Shown: positions 1 through 10,300, counted from the first letter of the stretch. The stretch is DNA of 64,000 nt from Halomonas sp. SpR8 (GCF_031010195.1 NZ_JAUAMC010000012.1:1-64000); one strand, 5' to 3'. Numbers and translations: made by a program. The notes: generated by a model from the sequence alone, not told the origin.

Positions 1-120
1 GTCGTCAATAAGCTGAACGATAGACCAAGGAAACGGCTGGGATACCGAACCCCAGCTCAAGTGTTCTTAGGGGAATACTCAGGAGCACTAGAAACCGCAG
101 GTGCTGCACTTATTAGTTGA
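1..120 (+). mobile_element. C-terminal end of an IS30-family transposase (cut by window edge)
   Basis: Frame 1 is open from the first base and ends at the TGA at 118-120, giving 39 residues. They include LNDRPRKRLGYRTPAQVF, the typical end of the IS30 integrase-like catalytic domain (the region around the last catalytic Glu). The rest of the gene lies outside the window, so it cannot be judged whether the element is intact. No terminal inverted repeat could be confirmed in the 40 bases after the stop. Confidence 0.8.
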
Positions 121-160
121 ATTCAGGCTCCAAGGAAGAGGAACACTAAAACGCTACAAC

Positions 161-1084
161 TTACTGACCACCCCAGACAGTGCCTGACAGGTTAGCAACA
201 GGGACGCCAACGGCATTACCATACTCGGTCCATGATCCATCATAATTGCTCACGTCGTATCCCAGCAGTTTGCTTAAGGCAAACCAGGTGTGGCTGGAAC
301 GCTCACCAATACGGCAGTAGGTAATGATAGGTTTATCACCATTAATACCCACGTTGGCGTATACCTGGCGTAACTCTTCAACCGATTTAAAAGTACCGTC
401 TTCAGCGACCGCTTCACCCCAGGGAACATTCACAGCGCCGGGCACATGACCTGCGCGAACCGCAAGCTCCTGAACACCGGGAGGCGCGAAAATTTTACCC
501 GTATATTCATCCGCCGAACGGATATCAACAACGTCAACATCCGCTTCGTTTTTCGCCGCCGCTAATACATCGGGTAAAAAGGCGCGCAGCTCTGAATTGA
601 CACTCGCAATGGTAATGTCACCTGCGTCAGGTGTCGGTGCGATAGGTGTTAACGTACGGCCTTCGGCTTCCCATTTATTACGACCACCATCCAGCAGTTT
701 AACGTTGGCGACATCATAAATATCAAATACCCAAGCCCCCCATGCCGAGAACCAGTTATTGGTATCCCCATAAAGAACAATGGTGTCACCTTCAGATACG
801 CCTGCATCCCGAAGTAAGGATTGGAAATTCTCCTGGCTAACGATGTCACGGTTAACCGTATCCACTAAGTCCGTATGCCAGCTAACATTGACAGCGCCGG
901 GTATGTGACCCCGCTCATATACACCAGGATTTACGCTAACCTCAAAAACCACCAAGTCTTCACTTTCGAGATTATTTTCGAGCCACTCGGTGCTGACCAA
1001 AAACTCGCTATCAGCAGCACTGGCAGCTGACATAGCTAAGCATGTGCTAATAAACGATGCGCCAATATAGTGTTGAATTTTCAT
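161..1084 (-). CDS. Periplasmic thiosulfate/3-mercaptopyruvate sulfurtransferase (two rhodanese domains)
   Basis: The 307-residue protein has an N-terminal signal peptide (hydrophobic stretch ending ...SAASA) followed by two rhodanese domains, about residues 28-150 and 175-295. The second domain carries the active-site loop CRIGERSSHTW, whose Cys holds the persulfide; CRIGERS is the loop seen in thiosulfate sulfurtransferases. The first domain has no Cys at that place, as usual for the non-catalytic domain. It would move sulfane sulfur to cyanide or thiol acceptors in the periplasm. It lies 139 bases downstream of the sulfonate-type operon in the same direction. A shared role in sulfur handling is possible but is inference. 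Confidence 0.88.
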   Translation of the reverse strand: MKIQHYIGASFISTCLAMSAASAADSEFLVSTEWLENNLESEDLVVFEVSVNPGVYERGHIPGAVNVSWHTDLVDTVNRDIVSQENFQSLLRDAGVSEGDTIVLYGDTNNWFSAWGAWVFDIYDVANVKLLDGGRNKWEAEGRTLTPIAPTPDAGDITIASVNSELRAFLPDVLAAAKNEADVDVVDIRSADEYTGKIFAPPGVQELAVRAGHVPGAVNVPWGEAVAEDGTFKSVEELRQVYANVGINGDKPIITYCRIGERSSHTWFALSKLLGYDVSNYDGSWTEYGNAVGVPVANLSGTVWGGQ

Positions 1085-1223
1085 TACCGTCCCCTTTTGT
1101 TTAGCCTACCCATGAGATAGTAGTGAAGACTCTCTAAGTTAAATAAATACTTTTAAGCGATATAATTTTCTGAATTAAAGATTTAAAAACTAAAGCAACC
1201 GCATAAAAAAGGTAGAGAGGGAT

Positions 1224-2063
1224 TTATCTAATAGTTACTGTTTCAGAGACACTAAACTCACTCAACTGCTCACCACTCACCAACGTCGGCTCCAACTGCG
1301 TCATAATTCCCAAGTCTCCAGACCGATCAAGCTTTGGCCACCACACTTTTAAGCCTGTGCGCCTCGCATCCTTGCTCCACTCCGTTAAGCGGGGGAAGTG
1401 TTCGCGACTTTTGCGCGCTAGCGGCAAAGCATCAGGTGGTGGTGTTACCCAGCGTATACCGTTCTGCTTCAAGCGCTGCCACTCCTGCGTCGTGGTGCCA
1501 AGCGGCACGGCTTGCGCCAATAGCGGATAGCCACGTTGGTGAAAGCTATGGGCAGCGGCCTGAGCATGCTCTTCTTCCAGTACCACTGAGCCATCTAGCC
1601 GCAAGACCACTTGGCTAGGATGCAGACCCAACTGGGTTAACAGGCTTTCAAAGACACTTCCATGAGAAACCTCGACGGCCTGGATATGGCGCCAGTGCAC
1701 ATCGACAATCAACGGCTTTGCATTGGCCCCATGGAGGGCCAAATGGTTGAGGGCATGAAGAACCCGTAAAAAACGATCTAAAAAAATCACATCTTCCTGG
1801 TTCCAGGATAGAAAATAGAGCCAGTCTGATGGATGAGGTACGTCGTGCTGGTCACGTATTTCTACCCCGGCTTCCCAGGCAGCAATATCCAACCGCTCTA
1901 ATGAGAAAATAGGCTGTTGCGATGGATGCAGCGTCAGATTGGAGAGTTTCCCCCATATCCGCCCATTCTCCCAATGAAACGCCGCATGGTATCGCAGGCT
2001 GGCGTTTGGATTAAAAGCATCGAGGTGCTCATTTAAGTAGTGGGTAACTTGCGTTAATGGCAT
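1224..2063 (-). CDS. Degenerate EAL-domain-like protein at the end of the sulfonate-type operon
   Basis: The 279-residue protein aligns by pattern with EAL phosphodiesterase domains, but every catalytic motif is lost. The EAL triplet position (after YHAAFHWENGRIWG) reads KLS. The Asn motif reads VDVH, the Glu motif LRLDGS, the DDFGTG motif has become AQAVPLG, and the catalytic Lys region reads RWVTPP. It therefore should not hydrolyse c-di-GMP. No signal peptide or membrane segment is visible. It starts 22 bases after the permease stop and looks like the last gene of the operon. A role as a c-di-GMP sensor or protein-interaction partner for the transport system is inference. Confidence 0.6.
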   Translation of the reverse strand: MPLTQVTHYLNEHLDAFNPNASLRYHAAFHWENGRIWGKLSNLTLHPSQQPIFSLERLDIAAWEAGVEIRDQHDVPHPSDWLYFLSWNQEDVIFLDRFLRVLHALNHLALHGANAKPLIVDVHWRHIQAVEVSHGSVFESLLTQLGLHPSQVVLRLDGSVVLEEEHAQAAAHSFHQRGYPLLAQAVPLGTTTQEWQRLKQNGIRWVTPPPDALPLARKSREHFPRLTEWSKDARRTGLKVWWPKLDRSGDLGIMTQLEPTLVSGEQLSEFSVSETVTIR

Positions 2064-2085
2064 CAGAAAAGCTCCTTTTTAAGCA

Positions 2086-2967
2086 TCAGCGCACCATGCC
2101 CCAGCGCTTCACCGTTAGGCGCTCAACGCTGTCAAAAACAGTGTTTTCCACCAGCAAGCCAATCACAATGACGACGACCAGGCCTGCGAAAACGTTATCG
2201 GTGTAAAGCTCGTTACGGTTCTGGAAGATGTACCAGCCAAGCCCGCCTTTGCCTGAAGAAGCACCAAACACCAGCTCGGCGGCAATCAGGGTGCGCCAGG
2301 CAAACGCCCAACCAATTTTCAACCCCGCCAGCAACGCAGGAAGCGCTGCAGGAATCAAAATAAAGGCCACATAGCGCAGCCCCTTAAGGCCGTAGTTACG
2401 ACCTGCCATTCGTAGCGTTTCTGACACGCCTTGAAAGCCTGCATGAATATTGATCGCCATGGCCCACAGCACGGAGTGCACCAATACGAAGATCAAGCTG
2501 GCCTCGCCCAGGCCGAACCACAGCAGCGCCAGCGGCAACAGGGCAATGGCGGGCAGCGGGCTAAACATGGACGTTAACGTGGTGAGCAAGTCTCGCCCAA
2601 TACGTGTTGAGACCGCCAAGGTCGTTAACGCCAAGGCGAGTAACGCACCTAAGGCAAAGCCTTTTAGCAGCACGCTCAGCGATGCACTTACCCGTGCCAA
2701 TAGAACGCCTGACGCCAGCCCATGCCAAAGTGCACTCGCGGTTTCCATAGCACTGGGCAGCATCAGTGGATTGTTCTGTACCCTGGCAACCACCTCCCAG
2801 GCGACAACCAACAGCACCAGAATGACGGTTTTACGCACCACGCTTTGATCCCACAGCCGCTGGCCACCACTGCGAGCGACTTTTAGCTCGCGCACATCAA
2901 CGGGCGGTAGATCAAAGAAGCGATCAACGCGTGGATCAACGGGGCCACGCAGGTCATGTACGCTCAT
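2086..2967 (-). CDS. tauC: TauC/SsuC-type ABC transporter permease
   Basis: A 293-residue inner-membrane permease with about six hydrophobic segments. It has the conserved cytoplasmic loop of the sulfonate/nitrate/taurine permease family (region GFQGVSETLRMAGRNYGLKG) that docks on the ATPase. A longer reading frame starts upstream, but the ATG at 2965-2967 is preceded at 7 bases by AGGAG and is preferred. The start overlaps the end of the upstream PLP-enzyme gene by 14 bases, which indicates translational coupling. It pairs with the ATPase and the broken binding-protein gene nearby. The substrate is probably an alkanesulfonate, by family only. Confidence 0.85.
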   Translation of the reverse strand: MSVHDLRGPVDPRVDRFFDLPPVDVRELKVARSGGQRLWDQSVVRKTVILVLLVVAWEVVARVQNNPLMLPSAMETASALWHGLASGVLLARVSASLSVLLKGFALGALLALALTTLAVSTRIGRDLLTTLTSMFSPLPAIALLPLALLWFGLGEASLIFVLVHSVLWAMAINIHAGFQGVSETLRMAGRNYGLKGLRYVAFILIPAALPALLAGLKIGWAFAWRTLIAAELVFGASSGKGGLGWYIFQNRNELYTDNVFAGLVVVIVIGLLVENTVFDSVERLTVKRWGMVR

Positions 2968-4261
2968 GTGAATCTCCTGATGCCGTCGTGAAACCTGTAG
3001 TGGGAATAGCGCTCTGTTTATCCAGCACGTCAACGTGGAACGATTGGCTATCCGGGTATTTGATGCCTGCGCCGGTATTCAGCGCCACTACACGCTCATG
3101 AGTGCCGATTTCTCCGAGGGTGCTTAACTCCCGTACGGCAGCGAGAACAGCGGCACCCTCTGGGCATACAAAGGTACCCTCTAGCTGTGCCGCCCGGGTT
3201 TGCTCCCAACGAATCGCCGTTTCACTCACGGCAATGGCACGGCCGCCGGTGGCATATAGGGCGTCTAACACCAGAAAATCTCCCAGTGCTTTGGGTACGT
3301 TGATACCAAACGCATGGGTATGACTTCGCTCCCAGAATTCGGATACTCGAGCGCCCTCTTGCCACGCCTTCACAATGGGTGCGCAACCATTGGCTTGCAC
3401 GGCAATTAGCCGCGGCAGCTTGCCAGTTACCCATCCCAGCGTCTGAAGCTCCTGCAAGGCTTTGTAAATACCGATCAGCCCAACGCCGCCACCCGTGGGA
3501 TACAGGATCACATCCGGCAACTGCCAGCCTAGCTGCTCGGCTAACTCGAGCCCCATGGTCTTCTTACCCTCAATGCGATACGGCTCTTTAAGGGTGGAAG
3601 CATCGTAGTGGCCGGTGGCTTTTACCCACTCGGCAACCTGCTTGCCTGAATCACTTATCACCCCATTAACCAGCGTTAGGCTGGCACCGGCCGCAGCGCA
3701 CTCTTGGCGAGTAATAAAGGGGGCATCTACCGGCATACTAATCGTGGCTTTAATGCCTGCCCGGGCGGCATATAACGACCACGCGGCACCGGCATTGCCA
3801 TTGGTTGGCATGGCTAGGTGGGTAACACCCAATTCTTTAGCGCGGGATATGCCCACCGCCGCGCCCCGCGCTTTAAATGACCCCGTGGGCAGCAGTCCTT
3901 CATCTTTCATGACTAGGTTGTTCAGGCGCATATCTGCACCTAGTGCAGGCAGCTCAATCAGCGGTGTGACCACTTCACCTAGGCTGACGATGGCAGCTGG
4001 CGATGTCACTGGCAGTAACTCGTGGTAACGCCACAGGCTCCAGGGGCGCGAGGCGAGATCAGCTTTCGACCATGAATTTTTAAGCGTCTCCAAGTCATAA
4101 CGCACCAGTAGCGGCGAGCCGCACTGGCATAGCTGCTGAACGCGATTATGTGCATACTCGGCATCGCAGCGCGGGCAATAAAGCCCTTGCACATAGCTGT
4201 AACGATGCTCTGCTAATGGAGTCACTTTTTCGTCTACAAGCGGGCTGACTAACGGGCTCAT
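2954..4261 (-). CDS. Threonine-synthase-like PLP-dependent enzyme inside the sulfonate transport operon
   Basis: The 435-residue protein belongs to fold-type II PLP enzymes of the threonine synthase group. An N-terminal Cys-rich zinc-ribbon-like segment (CPRCDAEY...CQCG, residues about 30-55) is followed by the PLP-lysine motif GSFKARG. Gly-rich phosphate-binding and C-terminal VALNTGAG motifs follow. It sits between the ATPase (4-base ATGA overlap) and the permease (14-base overlap), so it is co-translated with a sulfonate-type transporter and not with thrA/thrB. The family is known to include the archaeal cysteate synthase. A role on an amino-sulfonate such as cysteate is therefore an attractive but unproven idea; plain threonine synthase activity is the alternative. 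Confidence 0.75.
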   Translation of the reverse strand: MSPLVSPLVDEKVTPLAEHRYSYVQGLYCPRCDAEYAHNRVQQLCQCGSPLLVRYDLETLKNSWSKADLASRPWSLWRYHELLPVTSPAAIVSLGEVVTPLIELPALGADMRLNNLVMKDEGLLPTGSFKARGAAVGISRAKELGVTHLAMPTNGNAGAAWSLYAARAGIKATISMPVDAPFITRQECAAAGASLTLVNGVISDSGKQVAEWVKATGHYDASTLKEPYRIEGKKTMGLELAEQLGWQLPDVILYPTGGGVGLIGIYKALQELQTLGWVTGKLPRLIAVQANGCAPIVKAWQEGARVSEFWERSHTHAFGINVPKALGDFLVLDALYATGGRAIAVSETAIRWEQTRAAQLEGTFVCPEGAAVLAAVRELSTLGEIGTHERVVALNTGAGIKYPDSQSFHVDVLDKQSAIPTTGFTTASGDSHERT

Positions 4262-5115
4262 GGTGCCACCTCGTTTTCAAATAGCAGCCGATGAATGGTT
4301 TGGGTGCGTGCTTTCGTGGCTTCACTGCCCAAGCTGTGTAGGCTATCGTCGGCACAGCCTAACTCGGCGCGTACCCGGCCTGGGTGGGGTGACAAAAGCA
4401 GAACGCGGTTGCCAATGATTTGCGCCTCTTCAATGGAGTGGGTGACAAACAGGAGTGTAAAGCCCTCTTGCTGCCACAGCGCCAGCAACTCTTCCTGCAT
4501 CTTGCGACGGGTGAGCGCATCGAGCGCGGCAAAGGGTTCATCCATCAGCAATACCCGCGGCCGCATGGCCAGAGCACGGGCGATGGCCACACGCTGTTTC
4601 ATCCCACCGGAAAGCGTGTGTGGATAGGCATTCGCAAAACGCCCCAGGCCAACTTTTTCTAGCGTTTCTAACGCACGCTGCTCGGCCGCTTTGCGCCCCA
4701 AGGTACGCGAAGCCAACAGCGGAAACATGACGTTCTGCTTCACGGTTTTCCAGGGGGGCAGTTGATCAAACTCTTGAAACACCACAATGCGGTCGGGCCC
4801 TGGGCCATGGATGGTGTGGCCATCCAAACGGATGCTGCCTTCTGCAGGGGTTAGAAAACCCGCGATAGCTTTGAGCAGCGTGGACTTGCCGCAACCGGAT
4901 GGCCCCAGCAGCACAAACCGATCCCCTTCCTGCACGTTAAAGCTCACCTGCTGGGTCGCTTTCACCACGTGTTGGCGAGTGCGGTATTCAAGGGTAACGT
5001 TGTCTACCGCAAGCCTAGGCGTTGATGCGGCAACTGAAGTGTTGGCAGGCGAGTATGCCTCGCGATCCAGCGGTGCCTCACCCATTGGATGGCGCTTACG
5101 AAGTGCAATCGACAT
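4258..5115 (-). CDS. tauB: TauB/SsuB-type ABC transporter ATPase
   Basis: The 285-residue cytoplasmic ATPase has Walker A GPSGCGKST, a Q-loop (FQEFDQLPPW), the signature LSGGMKQR, Walker B VLLMDEP and the switch His in LFVTHSIEEA. This is the nitrate/sulfonate/taurine subfamily pattern. The start codon shares one base with the stop of the preceding (broken) binding-protein gene (TAATG), and its own stop overlaps the next gene by four bases. The first 30 residues before the ABC domain are a longer than usual leader. It energises the permease encoded downstream. Confidence 0.88.
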   Translation of the reverse strand: MSIALRKRHPMGEAPLDREAYSPANTSVAASTPRLAVDNVTLEYRTRQHVVKATQQVSFNVQEGDRFVLLGPSGCGKSTLLKAIAGFLTPAEGSIRLDGHTIHGPGPDRIVVFQEFDQLPPWKTVKQNVMFPLLASRTLGRKAAEQRALETLEKVGLGRFANAYPHTLSGGMKQRVAIARALAMRPRVLLMDEPFAALDALTRRKMQEELLALWQQEGFTLLFVTHSIEEAQIIGNRVLLLSPHPGRVRAELGCADDSLHSLGSEATKARTQTIHRLLFENEVAP

Positions 5116-6147
5116 TAGCTCCCCTCCCAGGCATGGATATCATCAAAGAAATAGTGCTGCCATGAGGTGGGCTCATTTTGTATCGCGCCGACCTCAAACA
5201 GAAACTCTGCTAGCGAGAAAGTGTTGTGCGGCACCAGCGAGAAGCTCACTTGTTCATCAGTGATGATTGACTCAAGAAAGTTGATCTCCAACTGCGTCCC
5301 TGTCACCCGCTTATAAATATTCGCCGCTTCACGTGGGTTTTCTTCGATTACCGTTCTTGCCTCATCTAGTGCATCAAGGAATGCGGCGTAGATTTCAGGA
5401 TTATCGGCGCGGAACTCCTCGGTGGCATAAAGCACTGTTGGAGAAACAGGGCCGCCGAGAATGTCATAGGAGTCGATGATTTTATGAATACCTTCGTGCT
5501 GCAAAGCCTGGTACTGGAAAGGTATCGAGGAAAAGTGCGTATTGATTTCAGTGCCGCCACTGATGAGTGCTGCCGTTGCATCTGGGTGAGGCAGTGCCAC
5601 CGTATTGCTTTCTAGGCGGTCAAATTGGTCTTGCCCAAAGGTATCCGCCACCGCCTTTTGTAGAAAGCGTGACTGAACGGAGACCCCCACCGCGGGCAGC
5701 AATACGATCATCGTCATCAATATCTTCTAACGTCTGAATATCGGGGTTATTGGTGATCAAAAAGTTAGGGAACTCGCCTAGGGAGGCGATGCCCTTCACA
5801 TTCAAATTGCCATGAGTGCGATCCCAAACCGTTAATAATGGCCCTACGCCTGCTCCAGCAATATCGATGCTATTAGAGAGCAGCGCATCATTAACGGCCG
5901 CCCCGCCTGAGAGCTGAAGCCATTCCACATCAATATCCACACCGCGCTCGGCTCCATGCTTTTCTATCAGTTCCTGGTCACGGGCAACGTGGAGCAGTAA
6001 ATAGGTGATGCCAAACTGTTCGGCGATACGCAGTTGTTCGGCAGCTTGAGCGGGGCTTGCACTGGCCAGCGACACCGCCAGCAGCGTGGCCAAACCAGAC
6101 GTAGTAATAGAAGTGCTAATAGAAGAACTAATGAGAGTTCGCGTCAT
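5115..6147 (-). pseudogene. tauA: TauA-like substrate-binding protein gene with a frameshift
   Basis: Two overlapping frames together make one periplasmic binding protein of about 343 residues. The N-terminal part starts at the ATG at 6147 (AGGAG 7 bases upstream) and has a signal peptide ending ...ASPAQA. It runs in frame through FPNFLITNNPDIQTLEDI to about 5705, after which the correct reading (LPAVGVSVQSRFLQ) continues in another frame to the stop at 5115. At the break the strand reads ATTGCTGCCCGCGG. Restoring one GC or AC pair after ATTGC would rejoin the frames, so a 2-base loss (or equivalent 1-base gain) is likely. Either it is a real inactivation of the transporter or a sequencing error. 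Downstream genes overlap its end and remain intact. Confidence 0.8.
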
Positions 6148-6365
6148 GGCGGTGCTCCTGAGCATTAAATGTCAGGCCACCTTATGGCGCTTCGATATGA
6201 CACAGAAGTGAGTTTTCGAGAAGTCTTTATCAGCGAATAACTGAACTACTTATTCACTACTTGCTGATATCTAAATCATGCAAAGGACGGTCACTTAAGT
6301 TATTTGGCTTCATGTAGAGGCTCTTCGATAGTGTGTTCACACTCCACCTAAAAAGAGCAACGCAC

Positions 6366-7316
6366 ATGACACAGGTACAACACTCACTAAGCAATCTTCA
6401 AGTACGCCCCTTAAGCGGTCATATCGGTGCCGAAATTGAAGGGTTAGATCTCGCCGGCCTAGTTCTCGACAATCGGGATAACGAAGGCTTCGCCACGCTT
6501 AAATCATTATTTCTGCAATACCAAGTGGTGATTTTGCGTAATCAAATGCTCACGCGGGATCAACATATTGCACTGGGAAAACGCTTTGGCGACCTGCACG
6601 TTCACCCGATGGCGAAAGGCCCTGAGGGCTACCCGGAAATTTTTCCCATTGAGGCAGATGCCAACTCGTCTAATGACCCGAAAGCTATCCGCGGCGGTAA
6701 GCGTGCAGTCAACGGTGGTCATTGGCACTCGGATGTCTCCTGCGATGTAGAGCCACCGCTGGGAAGTTTGCTGTACCTACGCGATGTGCCTGAATATGGC
6801 GGTGATACCCTGTTCAGCAGCGGTTATGCCGCGTATGAAGCACTTTCCCCCGTATTACAATCGCTGCTTGAAGGCTTAACCGCCGTTCACTCAGGCGAAG
6901 CGACTTATCGCCTCCATTACGGTCATCAAGCGGCTAAAGACCGCATTCAATTTGGTTTCAAGAACGGTGCGGATTACCCTGAGGCGGTGCATCCCGTGGT
7001 GCGCACTCACCCTGAAACCGGGCGCAAAAGCCTGTTTGTCAATCGCGGTTTTACCCGGGAGATTGTTGAGCTTTCCCACACAGAGAGTCAGACGCTGCTG
7101 GAGTTTCTCTATCGCCACCAGGAAACGCCAGAGTTTACCGTGCGCCTAAACTGGACTCCCAACAGCTTGGCTATTTGGGATAACCGCTGCACTCAGCACC
7201 GGGCTATTTTCGATTACTCCGGGCAAGCACGGCGGGGTGAGCGTGTCACGGTGAAAGGCGACCGCCCCTACTTCAGTGAAACGACTGATGTCGTTGAGTG
7301 GGGATTGGCGGGCTAG
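6366..7316 (+). CDS. TauD-like Fe(II)/2-oxoglutarate-dependent dioxygenase
   Basis: The 316-residue protein has the facial triad HSD (in GGHWHSDVSC) and a distal His in CTQHRAIFDY, plus the 2-oxoglutarate-binding Arg in RRGERVTVKGDRP. TauD enzymes oxidise alkanesulfonates next to sulfur to release sulfite. Compared with Escherichia coli TauD, the pocket differs: HTDVTF is HSDVSC (the Phe is Cys), the HIHPVY region is HVHPMA, and an extra segment precedes the triad. The substrate may thus not be taurine. The ATG at 6366 is chosen over an upstream ATG at 6333 because the family fold begins there. It is divergent from the broken tauA gene; a shared promoter region lies at 6148-6365. Confidence 0.82.
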   Translation: MTQVQHSLSNLQVRPLSGHIGAEIEGLDLAGLVLDNRDNEGFATLKSLFLQYQVVILRNQMLTRDQHIALGKRFGDLHVHPMAKGPEGYPEIFPIEADANSSNDPKAIRGGKRAVNGGHWHSDVSCDVEPPLGSLLYLRDVPEYGGDTLFSSGYAAYEALSPVLQSLLEGLTAVHSGEATYRLHYGHQAAKDRIQFGFKNGADYPEAVHPVVRTHPETGRKSLFVNRGFTREIVELSHTESQTLLEFLYRHQETPEFTVRLNWTPNSLAIWDNRCTQHRAIFDYSGQARRGERVTVKGDRPYFSETTDVVEWGLAG

Positions 7317-7327
7317 CTGAGCATTAC

Positions 7328-7363
7328 CTGCGGCTACCAACTATTGGTAGCCGCAGATTTCTT
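7328..7363. terminator. Bidirectional intrinsic terminator between the TauD-like gene and the RND operon
   Basis: A perfect 13-base inverted repeat, CTGCGGCTACCAA / TTGGTAGCCGCAG with a 3-base loop, spans 7328-7356. It is followed by ATTTCTT on the + strand. It lies in the 74 bases between two converging stop codons and can serve both transcripts. Confidence 0.8.
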
Positions 7364-7390
7364 CAGCAGCAAACGGTGCCTTCACCACCG

Positions 7391-10300
7391 TTAGCTATTA
7401 TTTGCATTAATGGTTAGGGAGTTCCTCGTATCATCCAACGTCGAGCTGTGATGACTGATAAGCGGGTGAGCGCCGGAGAGCTTGCGCAGCGCCACGTAGA
7501 ACACTGGGGTGAGAAACAACCCGAACAGCGTCACGCCGATCATGCCAGCAAACACCGCGGTACCCAGCGCCGCCCTTACCTCTGCACCTGCGCCGGTGGC
7601 TACCACCGAAGGCAACACCGCCGCCGTGAAGGCAATCGAAGTCATGATGATTGGCCGCAGCCGTAGTCGGCAGGCTTCCAGGGCCGCGTCCACGACACTC
7701 ATGCCCTGCAACTCCAACTCCCGGGCGAATTCGACAATCAGGATGGCGTTCTTACACGCCAGGCCAATCAGCACCACCAGCCCCACCTGGACGAAGATGT
7801 TGTTGTCTCCACCGCCAAACCAAACGCCGATCAGCGCCGCCAGCATCGACATAGGCACAATCAGAATCACCGCCAACGGTAATGTCCAGCTCTCGTAGAG
7901 TGCCGCCAACACCAGGAATACCAGCAGGATCGACAACGGGAAGACCACCAGGGCTGCATTACCTTGGGTGGACTGCTGGTAACTCAAGTCAGTCCACTCC
8001 AGCGCCATGCCCTGCGGTAGCACCTCTTCGGCCAGGGCGTTAATAGCATCCATTGCTTGGGCGGAAGAAAGCACGCTGGGGTCAAACTCGCCGGCCAAGT
8101 CCGCCGCCGGGTAGCCGTTGTAGCGCAATACCGGGTCCGGGCCGAAGGTTTGCCTGATATCGACCATCGTGCCGATGGGTACCATCTCCCCCTGGTCATT
8201 ACGGGTACGCAGCCGGGCGATGTCTTCGACGCTCTGTCGATAAGGCGCATCCGCCTGGGCGATCACCTGCCAAGTGCGGCCGAAGCGATTAAAGTCATTG
8301 ACATAGGTTGAGCCCAGATAGGTCTGCAGGGTGTCGAACAGCTCGGTCAACGGCACGCCCTGGGCTTTGGCCCTGAGCCGATCCACCTCGGCATCCAGTT
8401 GCGGCACGTTGGACTGATAGCTGCTGATCGGGAAGCCCATCCCCGGCGTTTGTGCAATCGCGCCCTGGAGCTGGGTAACCGCCTCCTGTAGCGCCCCATA
8501 GCCAAGATTGCCGCGGTCCTCGATAAATAGCTGAAACCCGGAACCATTGCCCAGCCCGAGAATCGGCGGTGGCATAAACGAGAATGCAAACCCCTCTTTC
8601 AAACCTCCAATACCCTGGTTAATGCGGGCGTTTATCTCTGCGGCGCTGAGGCTACGCTCACCAAAGGCACTCAGGGTGAGAAACGCCACGCCAGTATTGG
8701 AGGTGTTGGTGAACTGCAGCGCGTTCAGGCCGGGAAAGGCAATGGCGTGCTCCACGCCTTCGGTGTCCATGGCGATATCCACCACGTCCTGAAGCATCTG
8801 GTCAGTTCGCTCCAAAGATGCCCCTTCGGGCAGAATAACGCCGGCAATCAGATAGAGCTTGTCCTGCACCGGAATAAAGCCGGGCGGCACCGCCTTAAAC
8901 ATCACGCCGGTACCCAGCAGCAACAGCGCGTAGACCACAAATACCGCACCACGATGCTTCAGGGAGCGGGCCACGCCTCCCTGGTACTTATGGGAACTGG
9001 CGTTAAAAAAGCGATTGAAGGGACGGAAGATCCAGCCGAACAGTTTATCGATCACCCGCGTTAGGCGATCTTTAGGCGCGTCATGGGGCTTGAGCAGCAT
9101 CGCTGCCAGCGCGGGCGAGAGGGTCAGAGAGTTAATGGTGGAGATCACCGTGGAGATGGCTATCGTCACCGCGAACTGTCGATAGAACTGGCCGGTCACC
9201 CCAGACAGGAAAGCCATGGGGATAAACACCGCGCACAGGACTAGGCCTACGGCGATAATAGGGCCGGAGACTTCCCGCATAGCCTGATGAGCGGCGGCCT
9301 GGGGCTTTAAGCCCTCCTCGATATTACGCTCGACGTTTTCGACCACCACGATGGCGTCGTCCACCACGATACCGATGGCGAGCACCAGACCAAACAGGGT
9401 CAGCGTGTTAATGGAGTAACCAAGCAGGTAGAGCGCGCCAAAGGTGCCGATCACCGAGACCGGTACCGCAAGCAATGGGATGATGGAGGCACGCCAGGTC
9501 TGCAGGAACAGCGTGACCACCAACACCACCAGCAGCACGGCTTCCAGTAGAGTGGCTATCACTGACTTTATAGAGTCGTTCACAAAGATCGTGGTGTCGT
9601 AAACCGCCTCAAACTCAACGCCTTCTGGGAACTGCTCGGACAACTCATCCATGGTGGCGACCACCTGCTCGCGGATCTCCAGCGCATTGGCCCCCGGAGC
9701 CTGGAAAATCCCCACACCCACCGCGTTCTGACCGTCCAACTGCGAGCGCAGCGTATAGTCCCCGGCACCCATTTCCAGCCGGGCCACATCCGCAAGCCTG
9801 AGTATCTCGCCGCTGTCGCCGCGGTTCAGGACGATATCGCCAAACTCCTCCACGGTTTCCAGCCGCCCACGGGCGTTGATCAGGGTGAGAAAATCACTAT
9901 CTGCAATGGGTTCGGCGCCCAACTGCCCAGCGGAGACCTGCACATTCTGTTCCCGCATGGCCCCGACCACATCACTGGCCGTCAGGCCGCGGGCGGCGAT
10001 TCGATCAGGATCAAGCCACGCCCGCATGGCGTAATCCCCGCCACCGAAGATTTGCGCATCGCCTACCCCTTCGAGCCGGGCCAGACGATCACGAACATTC
10101 AGCCGCACGTAGTTGCGCAAATAAAGGGTGTCATATTCACCGCTGGGCGAGGTTAGGTGAACGACCATCAGAAACGTGGGCGACTGCTTCTGAGTGGTGA
10201 CGCCTTGACGACGCACGGCTTCCGGCAGGCGAGCCTCGGCCTGGCTAACGCGGTTCTGTACACGAACGGCTGCCTGCTCAGCATCGGTACCGGGACGGAA

